Source: Butyricicoccus_A sp963620595 (GTDB lineage Bacteria; Bacillota; Clostridia; Oscillospirales; Butyricicoccaceae). From it: a stretch of DNA of 64,000 bases. Positions 14,645 through 23,389 of the stretch are shown here, one piece after another. The position numbers and the translations under genes are program-made. The notes beneath the pieces are model-generated. The model saw only the letters and a program-made list of their open reading frames with translations, did no database searches and was not told the DNA's origin. The stretch's first letter is position 1; each line of letters starts with the position of its first letter. The stretch is from assembly GCA_963620595.1 (NCBI GenBank), contig CAVFAY010000010.1:1-64000 (forward strand), written 5' to 3'.

Positions 14645-16821
14645 AAAATATATGGCAAATATTCAAACGAGACATCTTGCGCATTCGTCAGAATGTCATT
14701 GCTATGATTGTGATCATGGGTATTACCGTCGTCCCTTGTCTGTACGCATGGTTTAACATCGCAGGCAGTTGGGATCCATATTCCAACACAGGCAATCTAA
14801 AAGTAGCTGTTGCCAGTGTAGACGATGGCTATGAAGGCAGTTTGATTCCGATCCGCCTCAATCTCGGTGATCAAGTCTTGTCCTCTCTGCGTGAAAATAC
14901 ACAGATGGATTGGGTGTTCACCAGCGAAGAAAATGCGGTATCCGGTGTACAATCCGGCGAATACTATGCTGCTATTGTGATTCCAAAGGATTTCAGCAGC
15001 AAGATGATGAGTATCTTCTCCGAAGATATTCAAAAGCCAAAAATTATTTACTATTCCAACGCCAAAGAAAATGCCATCGCACCGAAGGTCACAGCCAAGG
15101 GTGCTTCTGCCATCCAAAAGCAAATCAATCAAACCTTTATTGAAACTGTTTCCGATACCGCTTTAACGGCCTTGCAGTCGGTTTCAAACATGGCAAAGGC
15201 GACGGGTTCCGAGTCTATCGCAGACAATTTGTCTAAAAATCTTAATCAAATGGCAACTGATTTGTCTTCTGCGAGCGCGACCATGCAGTCGTTTTCCAAT
15301 CTGACAGCCTCTGCACAGCAGCTGCTCACAGCCACTTCTGATTCTCTGGATCAAGCAAAATCACAAACCTCCAGCGGAAAAAAGACACTAAACGATACAA
15401 AAAAAACATTTTCTCATTTGGATAGTGCATTGGACGGAGCAACTGACAGCATCAATTCCGCTCTTAGTTCGAGTGCAGACTTCTATACGCAGGTTTCTAA
15501 TACATTAGACACTGCCTTTGATACGCAATCCAAGGATGCTTCTGCTGTTGCAGATACTCTCAATACGCTCGCCGGGAAAATAGACAACGTTATCAGTGCC
15601 TATACTTCTCTGCGCGATTCTATTTCTTCGATTGGCACTGATCATCCGGAATTGGCTTCTCTGACCGAACCGATTGTCGCTAAGTTAAACAGCTCTATCA
15701 CGACACAGACTGATTTGCGCGACAAACTCAACAGCACGGCAACTTCTCTGAAAAATTCTACAACAGATCTGAAGACCGCGAAATCTGAACTGGATGCACT
15801 TGTCAATCAGAGCGCAAAAGATGTCAAGCAGGTACAGGCAGACTATGAATCCAATTTACAAGATTCTCTCAACAATCTTTCTTCGTCCGTCTCGGATGTT
15901 GAGAGTAATCTCGGCGATCTCATGTCCCAAATCGGTGAAGGCATAGATGGCGTCTCTTCTCTGGCAAAATCCGCCAATTCCGATCTGACACAAATTCAAT
16001 CTGCTCTGACAAATTCCAGCAGTTTGTTGTCAGACGCAGCCAAAAAGCTTACGGACACCTCTGCCGCGCTGGACGAAATGAAGCAGAGTGGCAACTATTC
16101 TGAATTACAGACGCTTCTCAGCGATAACAAAGAGGCGCTTACATCATTCCTCGCTACACCGGTTTCCTTGAAAACCCATCAAGTGTACAAAATTGACAAC
16201 TACGGTTCTTCGATGGCACCGTTTTATTCCACACTCTCTATCTGGATTGGCGGCATTGTTCTCGTCGCCATGTTAAAAGTAACGGTATCGAAAAAGTGTC
16301 TTGAAGGCCTGCACCGTGTCAAAACTCATCAGATTTATCTAGGACGATATATCATTTTTTTGCTCGTCGGTCTCATGCAAAGCACCCTGATTACAGCCGG
16401 TGATTTGTGGTACTTAGGGATTCAATGCGAGCATCCGTTCCTATTTCTGTTTGCCTGCTGGTTCTCCAGTATCGTGTATGTCAATATCATCTACACGCTG
16501 ACGGTATCCTTTGGAGACATCGGCAAAGCTGCCAGTGTCGTCCTGCTCGTTGTACAGGTAGCTGGCTCCGGCGGAACATTCCCGATTGAAGTTGCACCGA
16601 AGTTCTTCCAAGCCGTCTATCCGCTGCTTCCATTCGTTCACAGCATGGCAGCCATGCGCGAGACTATCGGCGGCATGTACGGCATGACCTATTGGATTGA
16701 ACTGGGCAAGCTGGGCATTTTCCTAATCCTCTCTCTTGTCGTTGGTCTGCTGCTGCGCAAACCAATTATTCGACTCAACGATGCTTTTACAGAAAAGCTG
16801 GAAGAAACAAAAATCATGTAA
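14641..16821 (+). CDS. YhgE/Pip-family membrane protein, second copy
   Basis: The 726-residue product is a paralogue of the preceding gene: same N-terminal helix with CLYAWFNIAGSWDPYSNT, the same VIPKDFS and YYSNAKENAIAPK motifs, a long Ser/Thr-rich coiled-coil extracellular part, and a C-terminal six-helix block with GSGGTFPIEV. It starts four bases inside the first gene (ATGA), so both are made together and may form a hetero-oligomer (inference). It lacks the C-terminal extension. A very stable hairpin ends the operon. Confidence 0.85.
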   Translation: MKNIWQIFKRDILRIRQNVIAMIVIMGITVVPCLYAWFNIAGSWDPYSNTGNLKVAVASVDDGYEGSLIPIRLNLGDQVLSSLRENTQMDWVFTSEENAVSGVQSGEYYAAIVIPKDFSSKMMSIFSEDIQKPKIIYYSNAKENAIAPKVTAKGASAIQKQINQTFIETVSDTALTALQSVSNMAKATGSESIADNLSKNLNQMATDLSSASATMQSFSNLTASAQQLLTATSDSLDQAKSQTSSGKKTLNDTKKTFSHLDSALDGATDSINSALSSSADFYTQVSNTLDTAFDTQSKDASAVADTLNTLAGKIDNVISAYTSLRDSISSIGTDHPELASLTEPIVAKLNSSITTQTDLRDKLNSTATSLKNSTTDLKTAKSELDALVNQSAKDVKQVQADYESNLQDSLNNLSSSVSDVESNLGDLMSQIGEGIDGVSSLAKSANSDLTQIQSALTNSSSLLSDAAKKLTDTSAALDEMKQSGNYSELQTLLSDNKEALTSFLATPVSLKTHQVYKIDNYGSSMAPFYSTLSIWIGGIVLVAMLKVTVSKKCLEGLHRVKTHQIYLGRYIIFLLVGLMQSTLITAGDLWYLGIQCEHPFLFLFACWFSSIVYVNIIYTLTVSFGDIGKAASVVLLVVQVAGSGGTFPIEVAPKFFQAVYPLLPFVHSMAAMRETIGGMYGMTYWIELGKLGIFLILSLVVGLLLRKPIIRLNDAFTEKLEETKIM

Positions 16822-16827
16822 CGCAAA

Positions 16828-16862
16828 AGCCGCCGTATTCACACGCTGTGAATACGGCGGCT
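16828..16862. terminator. Bidirectional terminator, 15-bp perfect stem
   Basis: AGCCGCCGTATTCAC (16828-16842) pairs fully with 16848-16862 around a five-base loop, between the convergent YhgE/Pip and iolI genes. Confidence 0.8.
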
Positions 16863-16887
16863 GCTTTATTGGAAATACAAAGAGAGA

Positions 16888-17718
16888 TTACAGGAACGGG
16901 CGAGTGGTATCAGCACCCATCTTGATTACGTCTTCTGCGTTCATCTGCCAGTATTCCGGACGGAACAGCTCCAAGCAAGCCGGACCATCGTAGCCTACTG
17001 CCTGAACAGCATCGGCAACTTCCTGTACCGGAATAGCGCCCAGACCCGGCATCAGGCGATGGCAGTGGTCGAGGATACCAAGCGGCAGGTCTTCGCAGTC
17101 ATTGATATGGAAGACAAACAGCTTCTCTTTCGGAATCTTCTTGATGTACTCAACATCTGCGCACTTATCATGCAGATAGACATTGATGCAGTCTACAGTC
17201 AGGCCAACGCTGTCGCGGTTGACCGCCTGCACGATTTCCAGTGCCTGACGCACGCTGTTGCAGCACCATTTCTTATCACCAATCGGCTCAAAGGACAGCT
17301 TGACGCCATACGGTTCTGCGATGTCTGCGAGCTGGTTCAGCACCTTTACAGAGTCATCAAAGACTTCCTTTTCATTCTTGGTGCAAATCTCCGGTGTCAC
17401 GGTCGGAACAACGATGATATATGGGTTGCCAATCTGCTGTGCAATTTCACAGCCAAAGGTGAACAATTCAACCAGTTCTTTCCACTCCTGCTCGTTGCAG
17501 AAATTAATATTCTCGATGGAGTTAAATGCGAACGGCTTCAAATGGCTCTTGGCAAAGAATGCCTTGAGATCTTCAACCGTGTGCGTCTTGAGATAATCCT
17601 TGAGCATATCCAGACGCAGCTCGATATAGTCGTAGCCATACTTTTCGCAAAGCTCCAGATCTTTTTCTACCGTGGAATTTTCCTTACAGGTAGCTTCGTT
17701 ATAGCCAAGTTTTAACAT
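16888..17718 (-). CDS. iolI: 2-keto-myo-inositol isomerase (IolI)
   Basis: The 276-residue TIM-barrel protein aligns in memory with Bacillus subtilis IolI along its full length: start MLKLGYNEAT..., LELCEKYGYDYIELR, IAEPYGVKLSFEPIG and the end CLELFRPEYW. The divalent-metal ligands of the family are present as Glu144, Asp176, His204 and Glu250. IolI interconverts 2-keto-myo-inositol and 1-keto-D-chiro-inositol, linking D-chiro-inositol and myo-inositol breakdown. It is the last gene of the operon that begins with iolG, with 17 bases to the symporter gene. The rest of the classical pathway (iolB, C, D, E) is not in this window. Confidence 0.8.
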   Translation of the reverse strand: MLKLGYNEATCKENSTVEKDLELCEKYGYDYIELRLDMLKDYLKTHTVEDLKAFFAKSHLKPFAFNSIENINFCNEQEWKELVELFTFGCEIAQQIGNPYIIVVPTVTPEICTKNEKEVFDDSVKVLNQLADIAEPYGVKLSFEPIGDKKWCCNSVRQALEIVQAVNRDSVGLTVDCINVYLHDKCADVEYIKKIPKEKLFVFHINDCEDLPLGILDHCHRLMPGLGAIPVQEVADAVQAVGYDGPACLELFRPEYWQMNAEDVIKMGADTTRPFL

Positions 17719-17735
17719 GGATGAAATCTCCTCTC

Positions 17736-19112
17736 TTACATTTCGCCGCGTGCTTCACGCTCTGCCAGATCCTTCATGATCTTCGGATAAATCTTATCCA
17801 GCTTGTAGAATACCAGAACAATGATTGCAACAATCCAAACGAGAATCGGTCCAAACTTGAAGATCGTGGTAATCATGCTGACTGCGGAATCCGGCTGTAC
17901 TGCGCCGCCTGCCGTCGAGCTGAGGAAGCCTGCGCCCTCCAGCATCAACGTCATAACAGCACTCGTGATACCGGTGCCAATCTTGAAGCCCATCGAACCG
18001 GCACCAAATACCAAGCTTTCCTGACGAAGATGGCTCTTCCACTGACCATACTCTACGACATCGCCCATCATACCGAAAACAACCGAGGTAAGCGGAGCCT
18101 GACCGAGAGAGCGGATAATTGTCATAGCAAGCAGCCAACCAACATTGGTCGGATTTACCATAATCAGTGCATGTGCGACAACGACTACAATACAGCCAAA
18201 CAGGGACAGATCGCGCTTGTTGAACTTTTTCAGCAGCATCGGACAAGCAATCGCACCGACAATCAGAGCAATAATCTCCGATGTATAGATGACACTATAA
18301 ATGTTATCATTACCCAGTACATACTTGCAGTAATATGGCAGATCGGTACCAATGATGGTGGTATGTACACAGGTAACGGTCCAGAGAATCAGAGTTGCCC
18401 AGAAATACGGGTTGCTCAGCAGTGCCTTGATCTGGCGCCCAGCACCGATCTTTTCCTTGTGTGTTGTTTTCTGCTCCAGATTTACTGTTTCTTTACAGTT
18501 AAAGAAGCAGATAAACAGAAGAATAACAGCGATAACACACCAGATACTCATGGTCTTGATCCATGCAGCCTGGTCATTGCCCATCAGCTTTACAACCGGC
18601 AGAGTAAAGGTTACAGAAATAATCTTGCCAATCGGAGACAGCGCCATACGGAAGATGGACAGCAAGTCACGCTCATGGGAAGAACGGGTCATCATGGTAG
18701 ACAGAGTGCCATACGGAACATTAATTGCAGTATAGCAAACCGTGGTACACAGGTTATAGGTGATAAAGATATACCAGAACTGAATGGTATTATTGCTCTG
18801 CGGCACGCAGAACATCGAAACAGCAAATACTGCATACGGGATAGCCATCCACAAAATCCACGGACGAGCTTTACCCCATTTTGTCTTTGTCTTGCTGACG
18901 ATAACGCCCATGACAACGTCCGAAAAGCCGTCAAATACACGGGAAACCAGCATAGCAAGACCAACAGTTGCTACGGCCACACCTGCATAGTCTGTATAAA
19001 ACAGTGTCAACAGAGCGGTAATCATACCAAATACTACATTGCAGGCGGTGTCGCCCAAGCCATATGAAATGCGGACACGCAAGTTCAATCCGCTAGTTTT
19101 CGTTTCATTCAT
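17736..19112 (-). CDS. GPH-family sugar/polyol:cation symporter
   Basis: The 458-residue product starts at ATG 19112 behind AAAGGA; an upstream extension would run into the preceding gene. It opens with LRVRISYGLGDTACNVVFGM, the signature start of glycoside-pentoside-hexuronide:cation symporters, has about twelve membrane segments, and shows DGFSDVVMGVIVSKTKTKWGKARPWILW, the conserved loop of this family. In an operon with iolG and iolI it most likely imports an inositol isomer or inositol-containing compound together with H+ or Na+; the substrate is inferred from context only. Confidence 0.8.
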   Translation of the reverse strand: MNETKTSGLNLRVRISYGLGDTACNVVFGMITALLTLFYTDYAGVAVATVGLAMLVSRVFDGFSDVVMGVIVSKTKTKWGKARPWILWMAIPYAVFAVSMFCVPQSNNTIQFWYIFITYNLCTTVCYTAINVPYGTLSTMMTRSSHERDLLSIFRMALSPIGKIISVTFTLPVVKLMGNDQAAWIKTMSIWCVIAVILLFICFFNCKETVNLEQKTTHKEKIGAGRQIKALLSNPYFWATLILWTVTCVHTTIIGTDLPYYCKYVLGNDNIYSVIYTSEIIALIVGAIACPMLLKKFNKRDLSLFGCIVVVVAHALIMVNPTNVGWLLAMTIIRSLGQAPLTSVVFGMMGDVVEYGQWKSHLRQESLVFGAGSMGFKIGTGITSAVMTLMLEGAGFLSSTAGGAVQPDSAVSMITTIFKFGPILVWIVAIIVLVFYKLDKIYPKIMKDLAEREARGEM

Positions 19113-19113
19113 A

Positions 19114-19713
19114 TTAAGTCCTTTCTCTTTCCTGCTGTACAGCTCGTACCACATCCGCCAGCACCTGTGCTGTCTGCGGTCCCAGTGTGCTAGTATCGAT
19201 GCACAGATGGTAGTTGGAAGGTTTTCCCCACTCCTGACCGGTGTGGTATTTATAATAAGCTGCACGGCGGCGATCCATCTTAACCGTCTCCGTTACCGGA
19301 TTCTGATCCGGATGGAATTTCTTGATATTTTCCATACGCGCCTTCATACGCGAATACAGGAAAATACTATAGCGATTCGGATTGTCTTGTAAAACGTAAT
19401 CTGCGCAGCGTCCAACAATCACGCAAGGCCTCTGTGCAAGCTCTAAAATCGTCTGAGATTGTAAAATAAACATGCGGTCATCGGAATCGGAAACAACGCC
19501 AAGACCTCCAAGACCAAATGGAAGTGGATTTTTAGACTGATTTTCCATTTCATTCAGACGATCCTTGTCTAAATTGTGCTGACGCGCAGTCATTTCTACG
19601 ATTTCACTGTCATAAAAAGGCACATTCAGCAAAGCAGCCAGTCTTTTCCCTATATCATGGCCACCAGTGCCGTACTCGCGGCTAATAGTAATAACCATAT
19701 CCTGTTTTTTCAT
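19114..19713 (-). CDS. Cytidylate kinase-like family protein
   Basis: The 199-residue protein has the P-loop variant of cytidylate-kinase-like proteins: ITISREYGTGGHDIGKRLA (about 9-27), then FYDSEIVEMTARQHNL, VIVGRCADYVL and IFLYSRMKAR, ending with YHLCIDTSTLG. Relatives are frequent in Clostridia as single-domain proteins, often beside transporters, and are rarely tested; a kinase acting on CMP or on a different small substrate is possible. The gene sits one base before the symporter start and after iolG, so it belongs to the inositol-type operon. AGGAG precedes the ATG. Confidence 0.75.
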   Translation of the reverse strand: MKKQDMVITISREYGTGGHDIGKRLAALLNVPFYDSEIVEMTARQHNLDKDRLNEMENQSKNPLPFGLGGLGVVSDSDDRMFILQSQTILELAQRPCVIVGRCADYVLQDNPNRYSIFLYSRMKARMENIKKFHPDQNPVTETVKMDRRRAAYYKYHTGQEWGKPSNYHLCIDTSTLGPQTAQVLADVVRAVQQERERT

Positions 19714-19775
19714 ATCTCTTCTCCTTTTAGAAGCGACCCGGATAGAGAAATAACTCTATCCAGGTCAGTTGCTTT

Positions 19776-20792
19776 TCAGCCAATCTCGTCCAGCTTAATC
19801 GGGCGGCCTTCCTTCAGGGACTTCGCAGCAGCCATTGCGATCTTAACCGGCTGAATGCCGTCAAAACCATTGACCGGTGTCTCAGTATCATTGAGAACAG
19901 CCTCTGCAAAAGCCTTTGCTTCAGCAATAAATGCGTTGTTGTAGCGCTCTAAGAAGAACCAAGTCGGCTTTGCGACTTCTACGCCTTCTGCGCTGGAAAT
20001 CATTGCGGTATCATTCAGGTCATTGGATACCTGTACGCAGCCCTTGTCGCAATGTACCTCGGTGCGCTGATCGTAGCCATAATGAGCGGCACGGCTGTTG
20101 TCGATAACACCCAGTGCGCCGTTCTCAAACTTCATCATAACAATTGCGGTGTCTACATCGTCATACTTGTCGTAGCCCGCGCCGGACAGTGCTGCACCGT
20201 AAGCAGTAACCTCAGTCACTTCGCTGCCTGCCAGATAGCGAACCATATCGAAATCATGAATGGTCATATCCATGAAGATGCCGCCGGAAACCTTGATGTA
20301 ATCCATAGACTGATGGTCTGGGTCACGAGAAGTTACCTTAACAATGTTCGGCTTGCCCAGTCTGCCGGAAGCAACGGTATCACGAACCATCTTGTGGTTG
20401 TGGTCAAAGCGGCGAACAAAGCCTACCTGCAGCTTTACGCCAGCTTCCTTCACAGCATCCAGAGCTTCCTGAATCTTGTCCAGATTGGTGTCAATCGGCT
20501 TCTCGCAGAATGCATGCTTGCCAGCCTTTGCTGCGCGAATGATGAACTCTGCGTGGGTGTTGGTAGAGGAACAAATGAACACTGCATCAATGGTCGGATC
20601 AGAGAAGATCTTTTCCGGATCATCATAGCATTTTTCAATACCCATATCTGCTGCCCATGCACGGGTTGCATCGTTCATGAACGGATCTGCTACTGCATAC
20701 AGCTCTGCTTCCGGAACAGAATGTGCCAGATTTTCACCATGCAGCTTGCCAATGCGGCCAGCACCCAGAAGACCAATTCGTACCTTTTTCAT
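19776..20792 (-). CDS. iolG: Inositol 2-dehydrogenase (IolG)
   Basis: The 338-residue Gfo/Idh/MocA oxidoreductase has the Rossmann motif GLLGAGRIGKLH (8-19), EKP with Lys98, and the catalytic pair Asp175/His179 in MDMTIHDFD, matching Lys97, Asp172 and His176 of Bacillus IolG. The sequence GFVRRFDHNHKMVRD is also typical of IolG. It would oxidise myo-inositol with NAD+ to 2-keto-myo-inositol, the substrate of the downstream IolI. First gene of the operon iolG, kinase-like gene, symporter, iolI. Its upstream region carries two palindromes and a TATAAT. Confidence 0.85.
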   Translation of the reverse strand: MKKVRIGLLGAGRIGKLHGENLAHSVPEAELYAVADPFMNDATRAWAADMGIEKCYDDPEKIFSDPTIDAVFICSSTNTHAEFIIRAAKAGKHAFCEKPIDTNLDKIQEALDAVKEAGVKLQVGFVRRFDHNHKMVRDTVASGRLGKPNIVKVTSRDPDHQSMDYIKVSGGIFMDMTIHDFDMVRYLAGSEVTEVTAYGAALSGAGYDKYDDVDTAIVMMKFENGALGVIDNSRAAHYGYDQRTEVHCDKGCVQVSNDLNDTAMISSAEGVEVAKPTWFFLERYNNAFIAEAKAFAEAVLNDTETPVNGFDGIQPVKIAMAAAKSLKEGRPIKLDEIG

Positions 20793-20819
20793 AAGAAATC
20801 TCTCCTTCTCTTTTGACTC

Positions 20820-20883
20820 TATGATCGGATGCGATCATACTGTTTTCATTTTCAGCACGCGAGATTATATTGCAAAATGCAAT
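20820..20883 (-). promoter_or_regulatory. iolG promoter region with two palindromes
   Basis: On the minus strand TATAAT (20864-20869) is the likely -10. Overlapping its upstream edge is ATTGCA-N3-TGCAAT (20869-20883). Downstream, between the -10 and the ribosome site, TATGATCG and CGATCATA (20820-20827, 20832-20839) form a perfect 8-bp palindrome around four bases. Both are good operator candidates, perhaps for the divergent AraC regulator or a LacI/GntR-type protein. Confidence 0.5.
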
Positions 20884-21411
20884 TTATTTTTCTTGCCTGC
20901 CTTGTTCTTTACTATGCTTTTATTATACGGGATTTTCAAAAAAATCGTTATCCGATTATTGTGTGAAAAGTGTCTATATTTCCGAGATTTTTCGGGATTT
21001 TTTTGTGTCTATTACAGATTATTGCTATTTCGTTCTGAGTTCCTGTAAATCGCCCAGATATTTTTTGCAATCTTTTCAGCGCAACATCCTACTATTTTCG
21101 CAAAAAGCAAGCAAAAAATCAATATTTAACAAATATATTCACAAAATATCACCATATATTTTTTGCTTTCCTTCTCTATTTTTTCCTCATCACCACAAGA
21201 ATCAGATAGTTTTGTTCGTATCTCATGTATATCATTCCTGTATTGCATGTATTTTGTTCTATTTTACCCGTATTTTTCATGAAATCAGCTGATAATTCGC
21301 ATCTCATTTGCGCACTACGATTGTATCGCAGCGTATTTTTTCGCAAGATGTTGAAAGTTCCATGAACCGGACTGTGCTACAATAAATAAAACGAGAGAAA
21401 GGAGCTATGGT
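20884..21411. other. AT-rich intergenic region between iolG and the AraC gene
   Basis: Strongly A/T-rich, no convincing reading frame on either strand. Near the right end an extended -10 TGcTACAAT lies about 30 bases before the AraC ribosome site (GAAAGGAG) and is the probable AraC promoter. No RNA gene recognised. Confidence 0.5.
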
Positions 21412-22275
21412 ATGAATTCCGCTCATTTTTTATCTACCCATTTGCACAGTGATAAAATTCCGCAGTTTTGCGGCAGTCACTTAATCACAGAAGAGCATAG
21501 CAGCAAGCACGCCGTGCTCCCTCATACGCACGAGAATTTTCTCGAACTATATTATGTGTACAGCGGCGAAGATCGCTACATGGTTAACAATCAGTTTTAC
21601 GATGTCAAAGAAGGGGACATTGTCATCTGCAATGCCGGTGTCCTGCATGGAGAAGATCCGAACGAATCGCGACACTGCCGCTCTTACAGTATCGCAATTT
21701 CCAATGTTGCCTTTTTAGGACTTGCTGAAAATCAACTGTGTGATGCGCAAACAGAACCCGTGCTTTCCTGCGGTATGCTGACGCCGCAGGTCGGCGAAAT
21801 CTTTCATCTGATTTATTTGCTGTCCTACGACAAAAAGAATCTCAATGAGACCTGCAACAGCTTGGCGCTGTCTCTTCTCTTATTGACCTATGAAATGCTG
21901 CTCAGCCGCAGCCGACACGCTGTCATTCGACCGCGCTCCTCCGCTTCTGCGACCGCCGATCGCATCCAGCAGTTCTTAGATTCCCATTATCGTGAGCCGA
22001 TTACGCTGACTGTTGTCAGTAAATCGCTACATATAAACCCATACTATTTATCCCATGTATTCAAAAATGAATTTGGTGTCCCTCCGATGCAGTATGTCAT
22101 GAAGCGGCGCATCGGCGAAGCACAGAGTCTGCTGGCTGACAGCAGTGCTTCGATTGGTGATATTGCGGATCATTTAGGATTCAGCAGCATCTGTCATCTG
22201 AATACCATGTTCAATAAATACGTCGGAATGCCGCCCGGAAAATATCGGCAATCACGCAGAAATATGCAGGAATAA
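21412..22275 (+). CDS. AraC-family regulator with N-terminal cupin
   Basis: The 287-residue protein has an N-terminal cupin-like sensor (about 20-110, PHTHENFLELYYVYSGEDRYMVN and KEGDIVICNAGVLHG) and a C-terminal pair of AraC helix-turn-helices (about 185-282): ITLTVVSKSLHINPYYLSHVFKNEFGVPP and IGDIADHLGFSSICHLNTMFNKYVGMPPGKYR. This build usually senses a sugar or polyol and activates its catabolic genes. It lies between two leftward operons, iolG-iolI and the CoA-transferase operon, and is divergent from the first, so inositol control is likely (inference). AAAGGAG precedes the ATG. Confidence 0.85.
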   Translation: MNSAHFLSTHLHSDKIPQFCGSHLITEEHSSKHAVLPHTHENFLELYYVYSGEDRYMVNNQFYDVKEGDIVICNAGVLHGEDPNESRHCRSYSIAISNVAFLGLAENQLCDAQTEPVLSCGMLTPQVGEIFHLIYLLSYDKKNLNETCNSLALSLLLLTYEMLLSRSRHAVIRPRSSASATADRIQQFLDSHYREPITLTVVSKSLHINPYYLSHVFKNEFGVPPMQYVMKRRIGEAQSLLADSSASIGDIADHLGFSSICHLNTMFNKYVGMPPGKYRQSRRNMQE

Positions 22276-22277
22276 TC

Positions 22278-22316
22278 AAAAAAAGCTGTTCATCTATTTG
22301 GATGAACAGCTTTTTT
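22278..22316. terminator. Terminator after the AraC gene
   Basis: AAAAAAGCTGTTCATC / GATGAACAGCTTTTTT, loop TATTTG, two bases past the AraC stop. It has T runs on both sides and can also stop leftward transcripts. Confidence 0.8.
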
Positions 22317-22342
22317 GATGCCTCACATGAGAGAAAAGGAAT

Positions 22343-22372
22343 GCAGGCAGTGTCAATGGAGACACTGCCTGC
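22343..22372 (-). terminator. Hairpin after the transketolase genes
   Basis: GCAGGCAGTGTC (22343-22354) pairs perfectly with 22361-22372, 12 bp with a six-base loop, 29 bases past the transketolase stop. The following minus-strand sequence is T-rich but has no long T run. Confidence 0.5.
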
Positions 22373-22400
22373 AAACCGATTAAGAATGTATAGGAAATAT

Positions 22401-23375
22401 TCAGAGAGACGCTTTTCGTGCAATCGCCTTTTCAGCTGCTGCGACAATATCTGCTGCCAGCAGATGATACTGCTCCATCAGATAGTCCTGCGGACCTACC
22501 TGACCGAACTGCTCCTGAATGCCGATTCGCTCCAGCGGAACCAAGCACTGATCGGTCAGCACATTGGATACAGCAGAGCCCAGACCACAAGAAACCTGAT
22601 GGTTTTCTGCTGTTACAATTGCGCCGGTTTCCTTTGCAGCCTTGAGAATCAGCTCTACATCCAGCGGCTTCCACGTGTGCATATCAATCACGCGAGCAGA
22701 AACGCCCTTTGCAGCGAGCTGTTCTTCTGCCTTGAGTGCCTCATCAACCAGAATGCCCGATGCAATAATGGTGACATCTGTACCATCTCTCAAGGTAACA
22801 CCCTTACCGATTTCAAAATCGGAGCCGTCTGCGTATACCGTGGTAAAGCCCTTACGAATCAGGCGCATATAGCTCAGCCCCGGCTCCTTTGCCAACTTTT
22901 TGGTCAGTGCATTGGTCTGCGCATAATCGCAGGAATCAATAACAATGGAATCCGGCACAGACATGTACAGCGCACAGTCTTCAAACGGCATATGCGTTGC
23001 ACCATTGAATGCAGCGCACACACCAGGGTCAGATCCGATGACATGTACTGGAAGCTTAGAATAACCGGCAGCCAGGAACGCCTGATCAAACATGCGGCGT
23101 GCAGCAAAGCAGCCGAACGAGTGAATAAACACATCCAGACCGGTAGCCGCCATACCAGCAGCTACGCCCATCGCGTTCTGCTCGGCAATGCCTGCGTTAA
23201 ATGTCTGTCCCGGGAAAGCCTTCAGCAGCTTTCCGGTATTGATGCAGCCCATCAGGTCGCAATCAATATGAATGAGATCTTTATTTGTTTCCATCATTTC
23301 CAGCATAGCAGAAACATAACCATCGCGGTTTGCGCGGCTGTCCTTCTCATGCTTTCCAATCAAAGTATAGCTCAT
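22401..23375 (-). CDS. Transketolase C-terminal subunit
   Basis: The 324-residue product covers the pyrimidine-binding and C-terminal domains of transketolase: SYTLIGKHEKDSRANRDGYVSAMLEM, FNAGIAEQNAMGVAAGMAATG with the catalytic Glu, FGCFAARRMFDQAF, and VTIIASGILVDEALKAEEQLA in the last domain. It pairs with the N-terminal subunit gene 14 bases upstream; split transketolases are common in Clostridia. AAGGAGG precedes the ATG. Being last in the operon with a CoA-transferase, dehydratase and oxidoreductase suggests that it handles a ketose from the same substrate, though which one is not clear. Confidence 0.85.
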   Translation of the reverse strand: MSYTLIGKHEKDSRANRDGYVSAMLEMMETNKDLIHIDCDLMGCINTGKLLKAFPGQTFNAGIAEQNAMGVAAGMAATGLDVFIHSFGCFAARRMFDQAFLAAGYSKLPVHVIGSDPGVCAAFNGATHMPFEDCALYMSVPDSIVIDSCDYAQTNALTKKLAKEPGLSYMRLIRKGFTTVYADGSDFEIGKGVTLRDGTDVTIIASGILVDEALKAEEQLAAKGVSARVIDMHTWKPLDVELILKAAKETGAIVTAENHQVSCGLGSAVSNVLTDQCLVPLERIGIQEQFGQVGPQDYLMEQYHLLAADIVAAAEKAIARKASL

Positions 23376-23389
23376 TGGTACGTTCCTCC

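Noticed and set aside
17721..19067. Long open frame (448 codons) opposite the symporter gene
   Set aside because: It is antisense to a well-supported GPH symporter, has no ribosome site or recognisable domain, and has the Cys/His/Asn-rich composition of a shadow frame.
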